Origin: Pseudodesulfovibrio cashew
GTDB taxonomy: Bacteria > Desulfobacterota > Desulfovibrionia > Desulfovibrionales > Desulfovibrionaceae
DNA length: 64,000 bases
Direction: 5' to 3'
Assembly (NCBI RefSeq): GCF_009762795.1
Contig: NZ_CP046400.1
Location: 523,501-587,500 of the forward strand
Position numbers and translations under genes: made by a program. Below are positions 53,111 through 64,000 of this stretch, one piece after another (position 1 is the stretch's first letter; the number at the start of each line of letters is the position of its first letter). A model generated the notes under the pieces. It searched no databases, was not told the origin of the DNA, and worked only from the letters and a program-made list of their open reading frames with translations.

Positions 53111-55150
53111 ATGTCCAAACCGATCAAGATAATTCTGGCCGTAGCCGGTGCGCTCGCGGGCCTCTTCCTGGTCGCGGTCGTCATCCTCGTGACCACGGTC
53201 GATCCCAATGCCTACAAGGCCGAGATCAGCAAGGCGGTCAAGGAACAGACCGGACGCGACCTCGTTTTCGAGGGCGACATCCATTTCAATTTCCTGCCGT
53301 GGCTCGGCCTGGAGGTCGGCCCAGTTGCCCTTGGGAACCGGCAGGGCTTTTCGCCCGCGGAAATGATCCGCATTAACCGGGCCGAAGCATCCATCCGGGT
53401 CCTGCCGCTACTCACCGGCGACGTGGCCGTGGGTGTGGTGGTCCTGGACGGGCTGACCGTGAACCTGGCCGTCAACAAGAAGGGCATCAACAACTGGGAC
53501 GACCTCTCCAAAGGCGAAAAGACCGCTGCCGCCGAGCCCGAATCGCAGGGCAAGGAGCAGGCCGAAGGCGGCTCCCTTGGCTCCCTGTCGGTCCTGGGAG
53601 TGGAAATTACCGGCGCCAATATCACCTATGACGACCAGAAAGCCGGCAAGAAGACCGCCGTCAACAACCTGAATCTGATCATCGGCGAGGTGGGCGACAA
53701 GCTGCCCACGCCCATCGTGCTGACCTTCGACCTCAAGCTGGATGATCCCAAGATCGAAACCCGGCCCAAGCTGACCGGCACCTTCACCTCTGACGCCGAG
53801 GCCGGAACCGCACGGCTCACGGACCTGGCACTGACGTTCCTGAACGCACGCCTGACAGGCGATTTCTTCGCCAGGGCCAAGGATGACAAGGTCGACTACT
53901 CCGCCGAACTCAAGTTGGACGAGATGTCCCCCAAGGAGCTCCTGTCCAAGCTCGGCATGGACATGGTCACAGCCGACACCGCCGCCCTGACCAAGGCTTC
54001 GGCGGATATCAAGCTCAACGGCACGCCCGACGCCGTGTCCCTGGAGAGCATGGCCGTGGTCCTGGACGACACCAATATTACGGCCACCGGCTCTGTTGCC
54101 AACTTTGCCAAGCCCGCTGTCCGGCTGGAACTGAACGTGGACGACATCGACGCGGACCGCTACCTGCCGCCCGCCAGTGACAAGAAGCAGGACGGGACCA
54201 AAACGGCCTCGACCGAAACAGCATCCAGCCAGGCCGAAGAGCCGGACCTGAGCGCCCTCAAGGACCAGGACCTCCGGGCCAAGCTCACCGTGGGCAAGCT
54301 CAAGGCCATGAACCTGCGCGTCTCAGACATCCTGGTGGAGATCTCCGCCAAGAACGGCATCGTGCAGGTCAACCCGTTCCAGGCCAACCTGTATGACGGC
54401 TCCCTCAAGGGCCACTCCACCCTCGACGTCCGGGTCACGCCCGCGCCGTGGAAGGAGAGCGCCGATCTCAAGGACGTCCAGGCCGGCCCCCTGCTCAAGG
54501 ACCTGACCGGCAAGGACCACATCCTGGGCACCACCGTGGCAAAGTACGACGTCACCGGTTTCGGCCTGACCCCGGACAACATCAAGAAGTCCCTCACCGG
54601 AACCGCCTCCTTCGCCTTCACCGACGGCGCCATCAACGGCGTAAACGTGGCCAAGATGCTGCGTGACGCCTGGGCGCGCATCAAGGGCAAGGCCGTCAGC
54701 GCCGATGAACCCGCCCGGACCGACTTTGCCGAGCTCCTCGGCTCGGCCAGGATGGACAAGGGGCACATCACCAACGACGACCTGCTCATGAAGTCGCCCC
54801 TGCTCCGCGTCACGGGCAAGGGCTGGGCCGACCTGCCGAAAAACACGGTGGACTACCTGACCACCGTGACCGTGGTCGGCACCCTCAAGGGCCAGGAAGG
54901 CGAGTCCATCGAGGATCTCAAGGGATTGCCCGTTCCGGTCTACGCCAAGGGCAGCCTGGATTCACCCGAGATAGGTCTGGACGCCAAGGCTTTGGCAGAA
55001 GCCCTGTTCAAGGGCAAGTTCAAGGAAGGCACCAAGAACCTGGAGGAGAAGCTCAAGAAGGACATCCTGGGCGGCTCCAAGAGCGGCACCCAGAGCGGCG
55101 ACACCCAGGAAACCAAGAAGCCCGGCAGCGTCCTCAAGGGACTCTTCTAA
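53111..55150 (+). CDS. AsmA family envelope protein
   Basis: A 679-aa protein with an N-terminal membrane helix (about 8-28) and a long periplasmic beta-rich body. TTVDPNAYKAEISKAVKEQT is the AsmA N-terminal signature, and ALTGTASFAFTDGAINGVNV-like segments (about 490-510) are the AsmA C-terminal domain. Members are thought to help phospholipid transfer to the outer membrane or outer-membrane assembly. The ATG at 53111 has GGGGG upstream; a GTG two codons earlier is less likely. A terminator follows. Confidence 0.9.
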   Translation: MSKPIKIILAVAGALAGLFLVAVVILVTTVDPNAYKAEISKAVKEQTGRDLVFEGDIHFNFLPWLGLEVGPVALGNRQGFSPAEMIRINRAEASIRVLPLLTGDVAVGVVVLDGLTVNLAVNKKGINNWDDLSKGEKTAAAEPESQGKEQAEGGSLGSLSVLGVEITGANITYDDQKAGKKTAVNNLNLIIGEVGDKLPTPIVLTFDLKLDDPKIETRPKLTGTFTSDAEAGTARLTDLALTFLNARLTGDFFARAKDDKVDYSAELKLDEMSPKELLSKLGMDMVTADTAALTKASADIKLNGTPDAVSLESMAVVLDDTNITATGSVANFAKPAVRLELNVDDIDADRYLPPASDKKQDGTKTASTETASSQAEEPDLSALKDQDLRAKLTVGKLKAMNLRVSDILVEISAKNGIVQVNPFQANLYDGSLKGHSTLDVRVTPAPWKESADLKDVQAGPLLKDLTGKDHILGTTVAKYDVTGFGLTPDNIKKSLTGTASFAFTDGAINGVNVAKMLRDAWARIKGKAVSADEPARTDFAELLGSARMDKGHITNDDLLMKSPLLRVTGKGWADLPKNTVDYLTTVTVVGTLKGQEGESIEDLKGLPVPVYAKGSLDSPEIGLDAKALAEALFKGKFKEGTKNLEEKLKKDILGGSKSGTQSGDTQETKKPGSVLKGLF

Positions 55151-55168
55151 AACAAACCATCAGTCAGG

Positions 55169-55204
55169 AAGGGCCGGTTGCATCTCAGCGACCGGCCCTT
55201 TTTT
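55169..55204 (+). terminator. Hairpin terminator after asmA-like gene
   Basis: Ten-base stem AAGGGCCGGT/ACCGGCCCTT, 12-base loop, six T on the plus strand. Confidence 0.85.
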
Positions 55205-55299
55205 CATCCCGACACGTCACGCAACCTTTACCGGTTCGACACCCTCCCCGAGCGATTCTTCACTATACAGTGACAAAATCATTATCAGGAGGCTGTTTC

Positions 55300-56685
55300 A
55301 TGTTCCGTTCCCTGTTCACCGCACTGCTCGTGCTTCTTTCGGCCCAGTTCGCGCTGGCCGCCGATGTCGCCATCCAGAAATACGACATCGAGATTCCCGC
55401 TAAATTCCTGGTGCCCTACGCCGGGAAATATGCCGACCGCTTCCCGGACGGCTTCACCATCGGCATCGGCTCCGGCCTTTGCTACGTGGGCAAGGCCGCT
55501 GACGGCTCCCGCGTGTTCTACGCCATCGGCGACCGGGGCCCTAACGCCGACGCCCCCAAGCTGGAGCAGGACGGCAAGACCGTGCCCACCAAGATGTTCC
55601 CGGCCCCGGACTACACTCCGTCGTATGGAGCTCTCCGCGTCAAAGACGGCAAGGCCGTGCTGGCCAGCCTCATCCCCCTGCGCAACGAGCGCATGAAGCC
55701 AATCTCCGGCCGTCCCATTCCTCGCGGAGCGGTGGGCTCAACCGGTGAAATCCCGCTTGATGACACCCTGGCCAAGCTCGGCTTCGACCCGGACGGGCTG
55801 GACACCGAGGGCATCGCCATTGATCGCGAAAACCGCCGCAACCTCTGGATCTGTGACGAGTACGGTCCGTTCATCGCCAAGATCGACGGCTACACCGGCC
55901 GGATCATCAAGAAATACGTGCCCGGCAAGGGACTGCCCATGATCGCGGCCACGCGCCAACCCAACAGAGGCTTTGAAGGCATCGCCGTTACCCCTTCGGG
56001 CAAGGTCCTGGCCGCCATCCAGTCGGTCTGCGATGTGGACGGCAACATCAAGAAATCCAAGGCCACCTTCATCCGCCTGCTGCTCCTCGATCCGGCCACG
56101 GGCGCGGTCAGGCAGTACGCCTACCCGCACAACCGCGACGACTACAAGCTCTCCCGCGACGCCAAGATCGGTGACCTCCAGGCCCTTTCCGAAACCAAAT
56201 TCATCATTATCGAACGGGGCAAGAACGCCGACGGCAAGACCCGCATCCCGTTCTACGTCATCGACCTTGAAGGCGCGACGGACATTACCGGCGTGAAGGC
56301 CAAGAGCGGCAAGGAGCTGGAGACCCTGGCCGACCGCTCCGATGTCGAGGCTATGGGTATCAAGTATGTCAAGAAGACCAAGCTGATGGACATCAAAGAC
56401 TACGGCTGGAAACCGGGCAAGGCCGAGGGCGTGGCCCTGCTGCCCGACATGCGCACCCTGGCCGTAACCTCGGACAACGACTTCGGGTTCACCTTCAAGG
56501 TGGTCAACCCGGTCAACGACGCCGACGGCAAGCCGGTCAAATCCATCAAGAAGTACACCGTGGACGGCTCGGGCCAGGTGAAATACCAGGGCAAGCCCGT
56601 GGAAACCACCGTGGAACTCGTGCCCACGGGAACGGCCTCCAAGCTCTGGCTGGTGACACTGCCCAAGCGTGTGGACCGATACTAG
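55300..56685 (+). CDS. Esterase-like activity of phytase family protein
   Basis: A 461-aa secreted protein. A signal peptide (about 1-21, ending LAA) leads to a beta-propeller-like body with GSGLCYVGKAADGSRVFYAI, GLDTEGIAIDRENRRNLWIC and EYGPFIAKID, which match the phytase-like esterase family. Acidic and aromatic positions typical of metal sites are kept (DRGPN, CDEYG). The true substrate may be a phosphate ester. AGGAGG precedes the ATG. It ends at a strong terminator shared with the convergent DDAH gene. Confidence 0.87.
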   Translation: MFRSLFTALLVLLSAQFALAADVAIQKYDIEIPAKFLVPYAGKYADRFPDGFTIGIGSGLCYVGKAADGSRVFYAIGDRGPNADAPKLEQDGKTVPTKMFPAPDYTPSYGALRVKDGKAVLASLIPLRNERMKPISGRPIPRGAVGSTGEIPLDDTLAKLGFDPDGLDTEGIAIDRENRRNLWICDEYGPFIAKIDGYTGRIIKKYVPGKGLPMIAATRQPNRGFEGIAVTPSGKVLAAIQSVCDVDGNIKKSKATFIRLLLLDPATGAVRQYAYPHNRDDYKLSRDAKIGDLQALSETKFIIIERGKNADGKTRIPFYVIDLEGATDITGVKAKSGKELETLADRSDVEAMGIKYVKKTKLMDIKDYGWKPGKAEGVALLPDMRTLAVTSDNDFGFTFKVVNPVNDADGKPVKSIKKYTVDGSGQVKYQGKPVETTVELVPTGTASKLWLVTLPKRVDRY

Positions 56686-56724
56686 GATCAGTCCGGGCCA
56701 GGCCCCGCATCATGCTAACAAAAA

Positions 56725-56756
56725 AGGGCGGCCTCTCATTCGAGAGGCCGCCCTTG
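56725..56756. terminator. Bidirectional hairpin terminator
   Basis: Thirteen-base stem AAGGGCGGCCTCT/AGAGGCCGCCCTT between convergent genes, A-run to the left. Confidence 0.82.
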
Positions 56757-56774
56757 CTTAGCTTGATTACTGAA

Positions 56775-57530
56775 TTAGAACCGCAATGACAGGCAGGTCA
56801 GACCGCCGTCGAGCTTGCGGAACTCGGACATGTCGAGAACCACGGCGGGAGCCAGCGCCTCGACCTTCGCCAGGGTCTTGGGGAACCCGGCAGGCACGAT
56901 AACCGTGCCGTTGATGTACAGGCAGTTGCGGGCATAGGCCTCGTCGTCCTCGACAATAACCTTGTCGAACTCGGCCAGCTCGGCCATGTCTGCGTAGGCC
57001 GGAGACACAAGCAGGGTGTTGTTCCCGACGTAGTTGACATCGGTCTTGAAGTGCAGGCTCGGCAGGCCCGAGATGGCGTGCCATTCATACCCGTATGCGC
57101 CCACGGCATTGCCCAGGGCTTCGGCACCGGCCATGTTGGTGCGGTCCGAAAGGCCGATGTAAAAAGTCCTGCCCACCTGGAGCACATCCCCGCCCTCGAA
57201 CAGGGCTGGTGGCGTCACGCGGACTGTCGGTTTGAACCCGGCCAGCACAGGCGCGATGGTATCCTGCTCGCCCTGGCGGCTGGGGGCGCCCAGGGGAGCG
57301 ATGACCGCCACATCCTCACAGACAACGGCGGTGTCCTCGACGAAGCAGCAGTCGGGATAGCCCGGCAGCGCGTCGAGAACGGTCACATCCAGGCCGAGGT
57401 CAGTCAGGGCGCGGCAATAGGCGTCATGCTGCTTCAGGGCCAACTCGAAATCCGGCTTCCCGAGGCCGGCGGTGGAAAGTCCGTCCACCATCTCAGCGGA
57501 GGGACGACGGGTGATTGCGTGTGTAAACAT
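56775..57530 (-). CDS. Dimethylarginine dimethylaminohydrolase family protein
   Basis: A 251-aa guanidino-modifying enzyme with the pentein fold. DDAH splits methylarginines to citrulline; bacterial homologues may act on other guanidines. PDCCFVEDTAVV holds the substrate-binding acidic pair, His is in LHFKTDVNYVG (about 160) and the nucleophile Cys near 246 is in GGLTCLSLRF. The ATG at 57530 with GGAG upstream is preferred to one 37 codons earlier. The next plus-strand gene starts 252 bases away. Confidence 0.9.
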   Translation of the reverse strand: MFTHAITRRPSAEMVDGLSTAGLGKPDFELALKQHDAYCRALTDLGLDVTVLDALPGYPDCCFVEDTAVVCEDVAVIAPLGAPSRQGEQDTIAPVLAGFKPTVRVTPPALFEGGDVLQVGRTFYIGLSDRTNMAGAEALGNAVGAYGYEWHAISGLPSLHFKTDVNYVGNNTLLVSPAYADMAELAEFDKVIVEDDEAYARNCLYINGTVIVPAGFPKTLAKVEALAPAVVLDMSEFRKLDGGLTCLSLRF

Positions 57531-57782
57531 GGCGCTCCTATACTCGCTTTGTTTCCACAGTTCAACTTGAACACCCTCCCGAACAAGGGGCAAAATCGGG
57601 CCAACAGACCGGAATATCTGGTGACGCACGCTGCCGACCATCGATTATGAATGTCAAATGACATTTTTTTCATTGACTCAACTTCACCACAACGTAATAC
57701 AGACAAGAATAGGATGAATTCCAATTTCACGGCATTACTATGCGCACACGGGATAATGCCATAGATTGAGGGGGGAGAGGGC

Positions 57783-59117
57783 ATGACAAAAAAATATGCC
57801 AATTATCTAAAGATCGCGGCAACACACAACCTGCAGGAAATTGCCAAATGGAAGCGGGAATCCGAGATCAAGCTGATTGATGATTACTTGTCCAACCTGC
57901 CGGCATTGGGACGCCCGTTCATGCCGGACTACAGGAATGATTCCGCCAAACGCGCCGAAATGCTCAAAACGATTCAGGAAGACGGCAAGTACAATGCGGC
58001 CATAGAATATATCGGGTACATGGCGAGCGTGGCATCGGTTGTCTTCGCCAGGTCCACACCGGTAAGCCTCGGGGCAAGCTTCATCTCCTTGAGTCTTGCC
58101 AAGATGCCTTCACTCTCTCTTCCGACCCTGCCTAAGCTCATGCCTCTCACCATCATAGGACTGAACGCGACCCAACTGTCCTCCCTCATGAGCGACCTGA
58201 AAAAGATGGGGTATGATCCCGAAAAATATGAATTTGGAGACAGCCTCTCCTATGACCTATCCATTGACGGCAACATGAACGTGTACAAAATCACGCGTGG
58301 AGATGGCTCCACGGTTCTCGATACCATGGCGTTCAAAAGCCTGGACCAACTCCAGTCGGCGGAAAAGCTTGTCTGCTTCGCCTATCTGCTGGCGAAAAAG
58401 GACCAAAAAATATCTCGCACCGAGATGGAGCAATTGTTGGACAAGCTGGATGCCTTCCACTGCCTCTCGCCTACAGAAAAAACAAACGTCCTGGATATGA
58501 CCAACAAGCTCATATTCTCTTTCGGAGCAGCCACTCCTCTCCCCGGACAGCATACGCCCGGGACCGAGTCCGACGGACCGAACAGTTCCCAGGCAGTTCA
58601 TCAGGGGGCCCCTGATGAACTGTCACAGACAACCATCCTCAACGCATGCGGGATGAACGCCGCGGCCAGTTCCTGCGCCAAGGACGGCCCGGATTCGATT
58701 CAATTGAATGATAAGCCGGTATCCCACAAGCTCATCCACACGCCGGCCGTTGACGAAACGAAGCAGGATCCTGGGGACCAGCCCCCACCGCACGGCAGCA
58801 TCACCCACACTTCCGCTGCAGGCGATGAGCCTTCGCTGTCCACAATCCTGAACGCAATCGATCCTGACAACGGCCAAAGCACACCTGGTGAGAACGCTTC
58901 CCCCCCGGATGCGCCGGATGCCGACGACTACCAGGCATTACTAAAGGAACTTTCCGGCTTCACACCGTCCAACCCGCAATCCCCGGGTTCCCAACCTGTC
59001 GAACCGCCCAGCCAGGTGGTCATTCCCACCAATGACAACAGCGCAGGAAACCAGGATGACGACCTGCACGATGACGACGATGGTGGCATGTTCTCCCTCC
59101 TCACACCGGACGGGTAG
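57783..59117 (+). CDS. Unknown protein with low-complexity C-terminal half
   Basis: No family is recognised in 444 aa. The N-terminal part (about 1-260) is globular and helical with a hydrophobic region (about 75-125) that could be a membrane hairpin. Residues 185-250 resemble a small helical module (SAEKLVCFAYLLAKKDQKIS). The rest is Pro/Ser/Asp-rich with a twice-used motif (TTILNACG, STILNAID) and ends in an acidic segment. GGGGAGAGG precedes the ATG. It is 5 bases before the TPR gene, so it starts a probable four-gene unit with a patatin and a membrane protein. Confidence 0.7.
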   Translation: MTKKYANYLKIAATHNLQEIAKWKRESEIKLIDDYLSNLPALGRPFMPDYRNDSAKRAEMLKTIQEDGKYNAAIEYIGYMASVASVVFARSTPVSLGASFISLSLAKMPSLSLPTLPKLMPLTIIGLNATQLSSLMSDLKKMGYDPEKYEFGDSLSYDLSIDGNMNVYKITRGDGSTVLDTMAFKSLDQLQSAEKLVCFAYLLAKKDQKISRTEMEQLLDKLDAFHCLSPTEKTNVLDMTNKLIFSFGAATPLPGQHTPGTESDGPNSSQAVHQGAPDELSQTTILNACGMNAAASSCAKDGPDSIQLNDKPVSHKLIHTPAVDETKQDPGDQPPPHGSITHTSAAGDEPSLSTILNAIDPDNGQSTPGENASPPDAPDADDYQALLKELSGFTPSNPQSPGSQPVEPPSQVVIPTNDNSAGNQDDDLHDDDDGGMFSLLTPDG

Positions 59118-59122
59118 TCGCC

Positions 59123-59788
59123 ATGCCCTTATTTGAAGACGCCTATCTACTGTTTGAAAGGGAAGACTTCGCGCAGGCCCTTTTTCTGCTCGACCAGCTG
59201 GTCGAACAGGAGCCCACCCAGGTCAACGTGAGGTACCTTCAAGGTATCTGTCATTTCAGGCTTGGGCACTTCGGCAAGGCGGAAGGCGCGTTCCGGTGTG
59301 CCCTTGGCATCAACTCCGACCACCTCGAGTCCCGCTATTATCTGGGGTTGTGCCTGGAACGGCAGGACCGCACTCGCGAAGCGCGAATGGCTTACGAAAA
59401 AGTGCTCGCCATTGATCCCTCCCACGGGATGGCGTTGAAAAAGATTGCCGAATTGGGCGGCTCCGGACAAACGGCTCCGAAACGACCGGAACAACCGCAC
59501 TCTCCACCGCCTGACGTGCAAAGTCATAGGCAGGCTTCGCATATGCATTCTCCAACAGCGGAAACAGGGCAGCCAGCCGATAAAAAGACGAAATGGAAGT
59601 CGGCAAGACATCCTGTCGGTTGCTTTCTGGCGACGTTGCGCTGGCTGCTCCTGCTCGGTGCCGGGGCCGGGATTGGAGCCGTAATAGGAGGAACCATCGC
59701 CAAGGAACCGGGTGCAATAGGCGGCGGGGTGGCCGGAGCGCTTGTTTCGCAGTTGGTCCAAGTGTTGACCGTCAAACGGGAACGATGA
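59123..59788 (+). CDS. TPR protein with glycine-rich membrane hairpin
   Basis: A 221-aa protein. Residues 4-110 contain three tetratricopeptide repeats (FEREDFAQALFLLDQLVEQE, CHFRLGHFGKAEGAFRCALG, CLERQDRTREARMAYEKVLA), a protein-binding scaffold. A polar linker leads to WLLLLGAGAGIGAVIGGTIA and GAIGGGVAGALVSQL, a glycine-zipper hairpin that would insert into membranes. It overlaps no gene and lies between the unknown protein and the patatin. Its job may be to place partners at the membrane. Confidence 0.78.
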   Translation: MPLFEDAYLLFEREDFAQALFLLDQLVEQEPTQVNVRYLQGICHFRLGHFGKAEGAFRCALGINSDHLESRYYLGLCLERQDRTREARMAYEKVLAIDPSHGMALKKIAELGGSGQTAPKRPEQPHSPPPDVQSHRQASHMHSPTAETGQPADKKTKWKSARHPVGCFLATLRWLLLLGAGAGIGAVIGGTIAKEPGAIGGGVAGALVSQLVQVLTVKRER

Positions 59789-59955
59789 GCCGGGTTGTGG
59801 CAAATGCTAACAGGACGTCGCCTCTTTTCCACACGCCTACGTGCGTGAGAAAAACGTGCACAGCTTGACCCAAACGGCCCATCCATATAGACAATAGGGT
59901 TAAAGGAGTATTGCGTGTTTCAAGTTTGATAGAAAAATTAAACGCGGGAGGAAAC

Positions 59956-60981
59956 ATGACACAGTTCGTCAATCTTTGTTTTGAGGGAGGTGGAGTTAAA
60001 GGGATAGCCTACGCAGGAGCGCTGAAGGTACTGGAAGAAAGGGGCGTCATACCCGATATCCGGCGTGTCGCCGGGACATCGGCCGGAGCTATTTCCGCAG
60101 CTCTTGTCGCTCTCGGCGCCGACTGGGAGGATGTGAAAGACATTGTCGGCGGAACCAACTTCCGTAAGTTCATGGACGATTCATGGGGCAACCTGCGGGA
60201 CATAGCCCGCCTGGTTAAAGAGTACGGATGGTTCAAGGGCGATGCTTTCAGCGCATGGATGAAAAAGCAGGTGGGCGGCCTGGTTGGCAACAAAAATCTC
60301 ACTTTCAAAGACCTCAAGGAAATGGCAGCGACCGATCCAGCCAAATACAAGGAGCTGACCGTCATCGGGACCAACCTCACTCTTCAGGTCCCGGAAACCT
60401 ACAACGCCGAATCGACTCCGGACATGAGAATATGGGAGTCGGTCCGCATCTCCATGAGCATCCCGTTTTTCTTCGCTTCAGCCGAATACGAGGACGATGA
60501 TGTCCTGGTGGACGGGGGAGTGACCTGGAACTACCCCCTGGATATCTTCGACCGGCGCATCTACCTCTCAGACTCGGGCAACACCGATACCTTTACCGTC
60601 GTCAAATACCCCACCCACAAATGGGATGATCACATCTACAACAAGGAAACCCTCGGCCTCAGGGTGGACACCAAGGACGAAATCGCCGCGCTCAAGCTCA
60701 GACAGCGGATGCCTCCGGTGGAGATCGACAATATCGCCAAGTATATCAAGTCGCTCATCGGATTCATGAACGACATGGCCAACAAGGCCCACCTGCACAA
60801 GAACGATTGGCAGCGAACCGTATTTATCGACGCCCTTGGAGTAGGCACCACGGACTTCGATCTCGATAGCGAGACCGTCAATGCGCTGGTGAAAAGCGGC
60901 GAGGACAATGCCAATGCCTATTTCAAATGGCTGGATAACGCCTCGCCCGATGAAGCCTTGAACAAAATCACGGGAGGATAA
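59956..60981 (+). CDS. Patatin-like phospholipase
   Basis: A 341-aa acyl hydrolase with a Ser-Asp dyad. The oxyanion loop GGGVKG is at 11-16, the nucleophile elbow GTSAG at 40-44 (Ser42) and the catalytic Asp is in VDGGVTWNYP (about 195). All are intact. Substrates are membrane phospholipids or acyl-esters. GGAGG precedes the ATG at 59956; the longer reading is rejected. Four bases after its stop a four-helix membrane protein begins, so the two are a pair. Phospholipases of this kind also serve as toxins or defence effectors; this use here is inference. Confidence 0.9.
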   Translation: MTQFVNLCFEGGGVKGIAYAGALKVLEERGVIPDIRRVAGTSAGAISAALVALGADWEDVKDIVGGTNFRKFMDDSWGNLRDIARLVKEYGWFKGDAFSAWMKKQVGGLVGNKNLTFKDLKEMAATDPAKYKELTVIGTNLTLQVPETYNAESTPDMRIWESVRISMSIPFFFASAEYEDDDVLVDGGVTWNYPLDIFDRRIYLSDSGNTDTFTVVKYPTHKWDDHIYNKETLGLRVDTKDEIAALKLRQRMPPVEIDNIAKYIKSLIGFMNDMANKAHLHKNDWQRTVFIDALGVGTTDFDLDSETVNALVKSGEDNANAYFKWLDNASPDEALNKITGG

Positions 60982-60985
60982 ATCC

Positions 60986-61609
60986 ATGAGCGAAGAATCC
61001 AACCCCACAGTTCCTGCAAAGCAACTGGTAAAGGGAAGTCTGGTCGGCATCACTGCCTACTTCATCGCCCTGTTCATGGGTTTGTCAGCCACGTTCCTGT
61101 TTATCTGGGACAAACTGCACCAGTCCATGCACGAGGCCGGCGCGACGGGGCTACTTAAAAACGTGGTCGCCACGGTTGCGTCGAACGCAACTATGAGTCC
61201 ATCCATCATACCCGTTGAGGGAGGAACCTCATTCGTAGCAATTCCCGATTCGTTCGCCATATTGGTGGTGCTCACCTGCGGCGCATTTGGGGGGCTCATC
61301 CACGGAATCCGTTCCTTCTACTTTCACGTCAAGAAAGGGGACCTGGTCCAGCCAGACCTGATCAAGCTCGTGCTGCGACCGTTCAGCGGTTCCGTTTTAG
61401 CCATAATCTTCTACCTGGTGCTCCGGGCCGGTCTTGGTCAGGCTACGTCGTCAGACAGCGAAGATGGTGCGAGCATCATCTTCTATGCGGCTGTGGCGGC
61501 GATAGTGGGGATGTTCACGGACCAGACCGTGGCGAAGTTGAAGAAGGTGGCGGAGGCCATTCTCACCAAGTACGAGCGTCCAGAGGAGGCGGCGACGGAC
61601 AAGCAGTGA
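60986..61609 (+). CDS. Four-helix membrane protein paired with patatin
   Basis: A 207-aa protein with transmembrane helices at about 18-42, 90-112, 133-153 and 160-178 and charged ends. No family is recognised. The distance of four bases to the patatin stop and GGAGG upstream show translational coupling. It could be an immunity, anchor or pore partner of the phospholipase. The end has no special motif. A hairpin terminator follows, so the unit ends here. Confidence 0.75.
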   Translation: MSEESNPTVPAKQLVKGSLVGITAYFIALFMGLSATFLFIWDKLHQSMHEAGATGLLKNVVATVASNATMSPSIIPVEGGTSFVAIPDSFAILVVLTCGAFGGLIHGIRSFYFHVKKGDLVQPDLIKLVLRPFSGSVLAIIFYLVLRAGLGQATSSDSEDGASIIFYAAVAAIVGMFTDQTVAKLKKVAEAILTKYERPEEAATDKQ

Positions 61610-61650
61610 GGGGGGGATGGCCGAGGTGCGGCGGCCGAACACCAAACGCA

Positions 61651-61683
61651 AAAAGGCCCTTCAGTTAGACTGAAGGGCCTTTG
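61651..61683. terminator. Hairpin terminator between membrane protein gene and 5S rRNA
   Basis: Twelve-base stem AAAGGCCCTTCA/TGAAGGGCCTTT with a seven-base loop; useful for both the plus-strand unit and the minus-strand rRNA operon. Confidence 0.82.
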
Positions 61684-61690
61684 AAATATT

Positions 61691-61806
61691 CCTTGGCGCC
61701 GACCTACTTTCCCACACGCTACCATGCAGTATCATCGGCGATGGAGGGCTTAACTACCGGGTTCGGAATGGGACCGGGTGTACCCCCTCCTCCTTGGGCA
61801 CCAAGA
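61691..61806 (-). rRNA. rrf: 5S ribosomal RNA
   Basis: About 116 bases on the minus strand, closing helix CTTGGTGCC/GGCGCCAAGG, with the 5S landmarks CCCATTCCGAACCCGG and AGTAGGTCGGCGCC. Boundaries are within a few bases. It follows 23S by 66 bases, as in an ordinary rRNA operon. Confidence 0.95.
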
Positions 61807-61872
61807 AAATTTGGTGAACCATAAGGTTCGAGATATATAGTCAATAGGGTGAAGAGAGAATTCCATTAATTG

Positions 61873-64000
<2,128 letters not shown>

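Overview
The window looks like a chromosomal segment of a sulfate-reducing deltaproteobacterium of the Desulfovibrio/Pseudodesulfovibrio type. The basis is GC-rich coding sequence, a type I-C CRISPR repeat of the form I know from Desulfovibrio vulgaris, a PEP-CTERM surface protein, CheX-type chemotaxis genes and many short GC-rich hairpin terminators. The genus is an inference; no 16S rRNA is present.

Layout. 1-3119: end of a surface-polysaccharide locus (flippase and two family-2 glycosyltransferases). 3128-14819: a minus-strand run of six genes encoding an integral membrane protein, two giant secreted proteins (1421 and 1314 aa) that share a repeated helical motif, an AIM24-family protein, a tiny membrane protein and a secreted coiled-coil protein. 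15107-17736: a two-helix potassium channel and a membrane-linked alpha/beta hydrolase. 17957-36788: a probable integrative element in tRNA-Leu(CAA). From left to right it holds an att-like repeat, a 62-spacer CRISPR array, a complete type I-C cas set (cas2, cas1, cas4, cas7, cas8c, cas5c, cas3, all minus strand), a gene-poor stretch with 9-bp iterons, a P4-like primase/helicase, an AlpA-like regulator, an unknown protein and a tyrosine integrase. 36977-47815: housekeeping and accessory genes (DUF554, isochorismatase, MarR, RidA, AraC, YbhB, PEP-CTERM, transporters, metallo-hydrolase). 48053-57530: CheX with a HEAT/receiver fusion, a lipase, DUF1786, DUF4197, AsmA, a phytase-like esterase and a DDAH-family hydrolase. 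57783-61609: an unknown protein, a TPR protein, a patatin phospholipase and a membrane protein. 61691-64000: 5S rRNA and the 3' part of 23S rRNA, both minus strand.

The most notable observation is in the 310-bp gap between cas3 and cas5c. Read on the minus strand (the cas direction), this gap holds a degenerate mini-CRISPR unit: a repeat 3' half ending in GTTGAAAC, a 17-nt guide-like segment, then GTCGCCCG. The guide matches two nearby sites in the same gap, each preceded by TTC, the type I-C PAM. At the better site the only mismatches are at guide positions 6 and 17. One site covers a TATAAA box upstream of cas5c; the other covers a TTGACA box just upstream of the mini-unit. This is the layout expected of a crRNA-like RNA that makes Cascade repress its own cas operon and itself (CreR-like). 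A 46-codon hydrophobic ORF lies between the first site and cas5c, so a CreTA-like toxin arrangement is also possible.

A second finding concerns ownership of the CRISPR-Cas locus. A near copy of the tRNA-Leu 3' end lies left of the array. Five copies of an arm-type motif close to GTTACTCACA are split between the two ends, two near the left att and three beside the integrase. This suggests the whole type I-C locus travels on the integrase element, which also has its own primase and likely origin.
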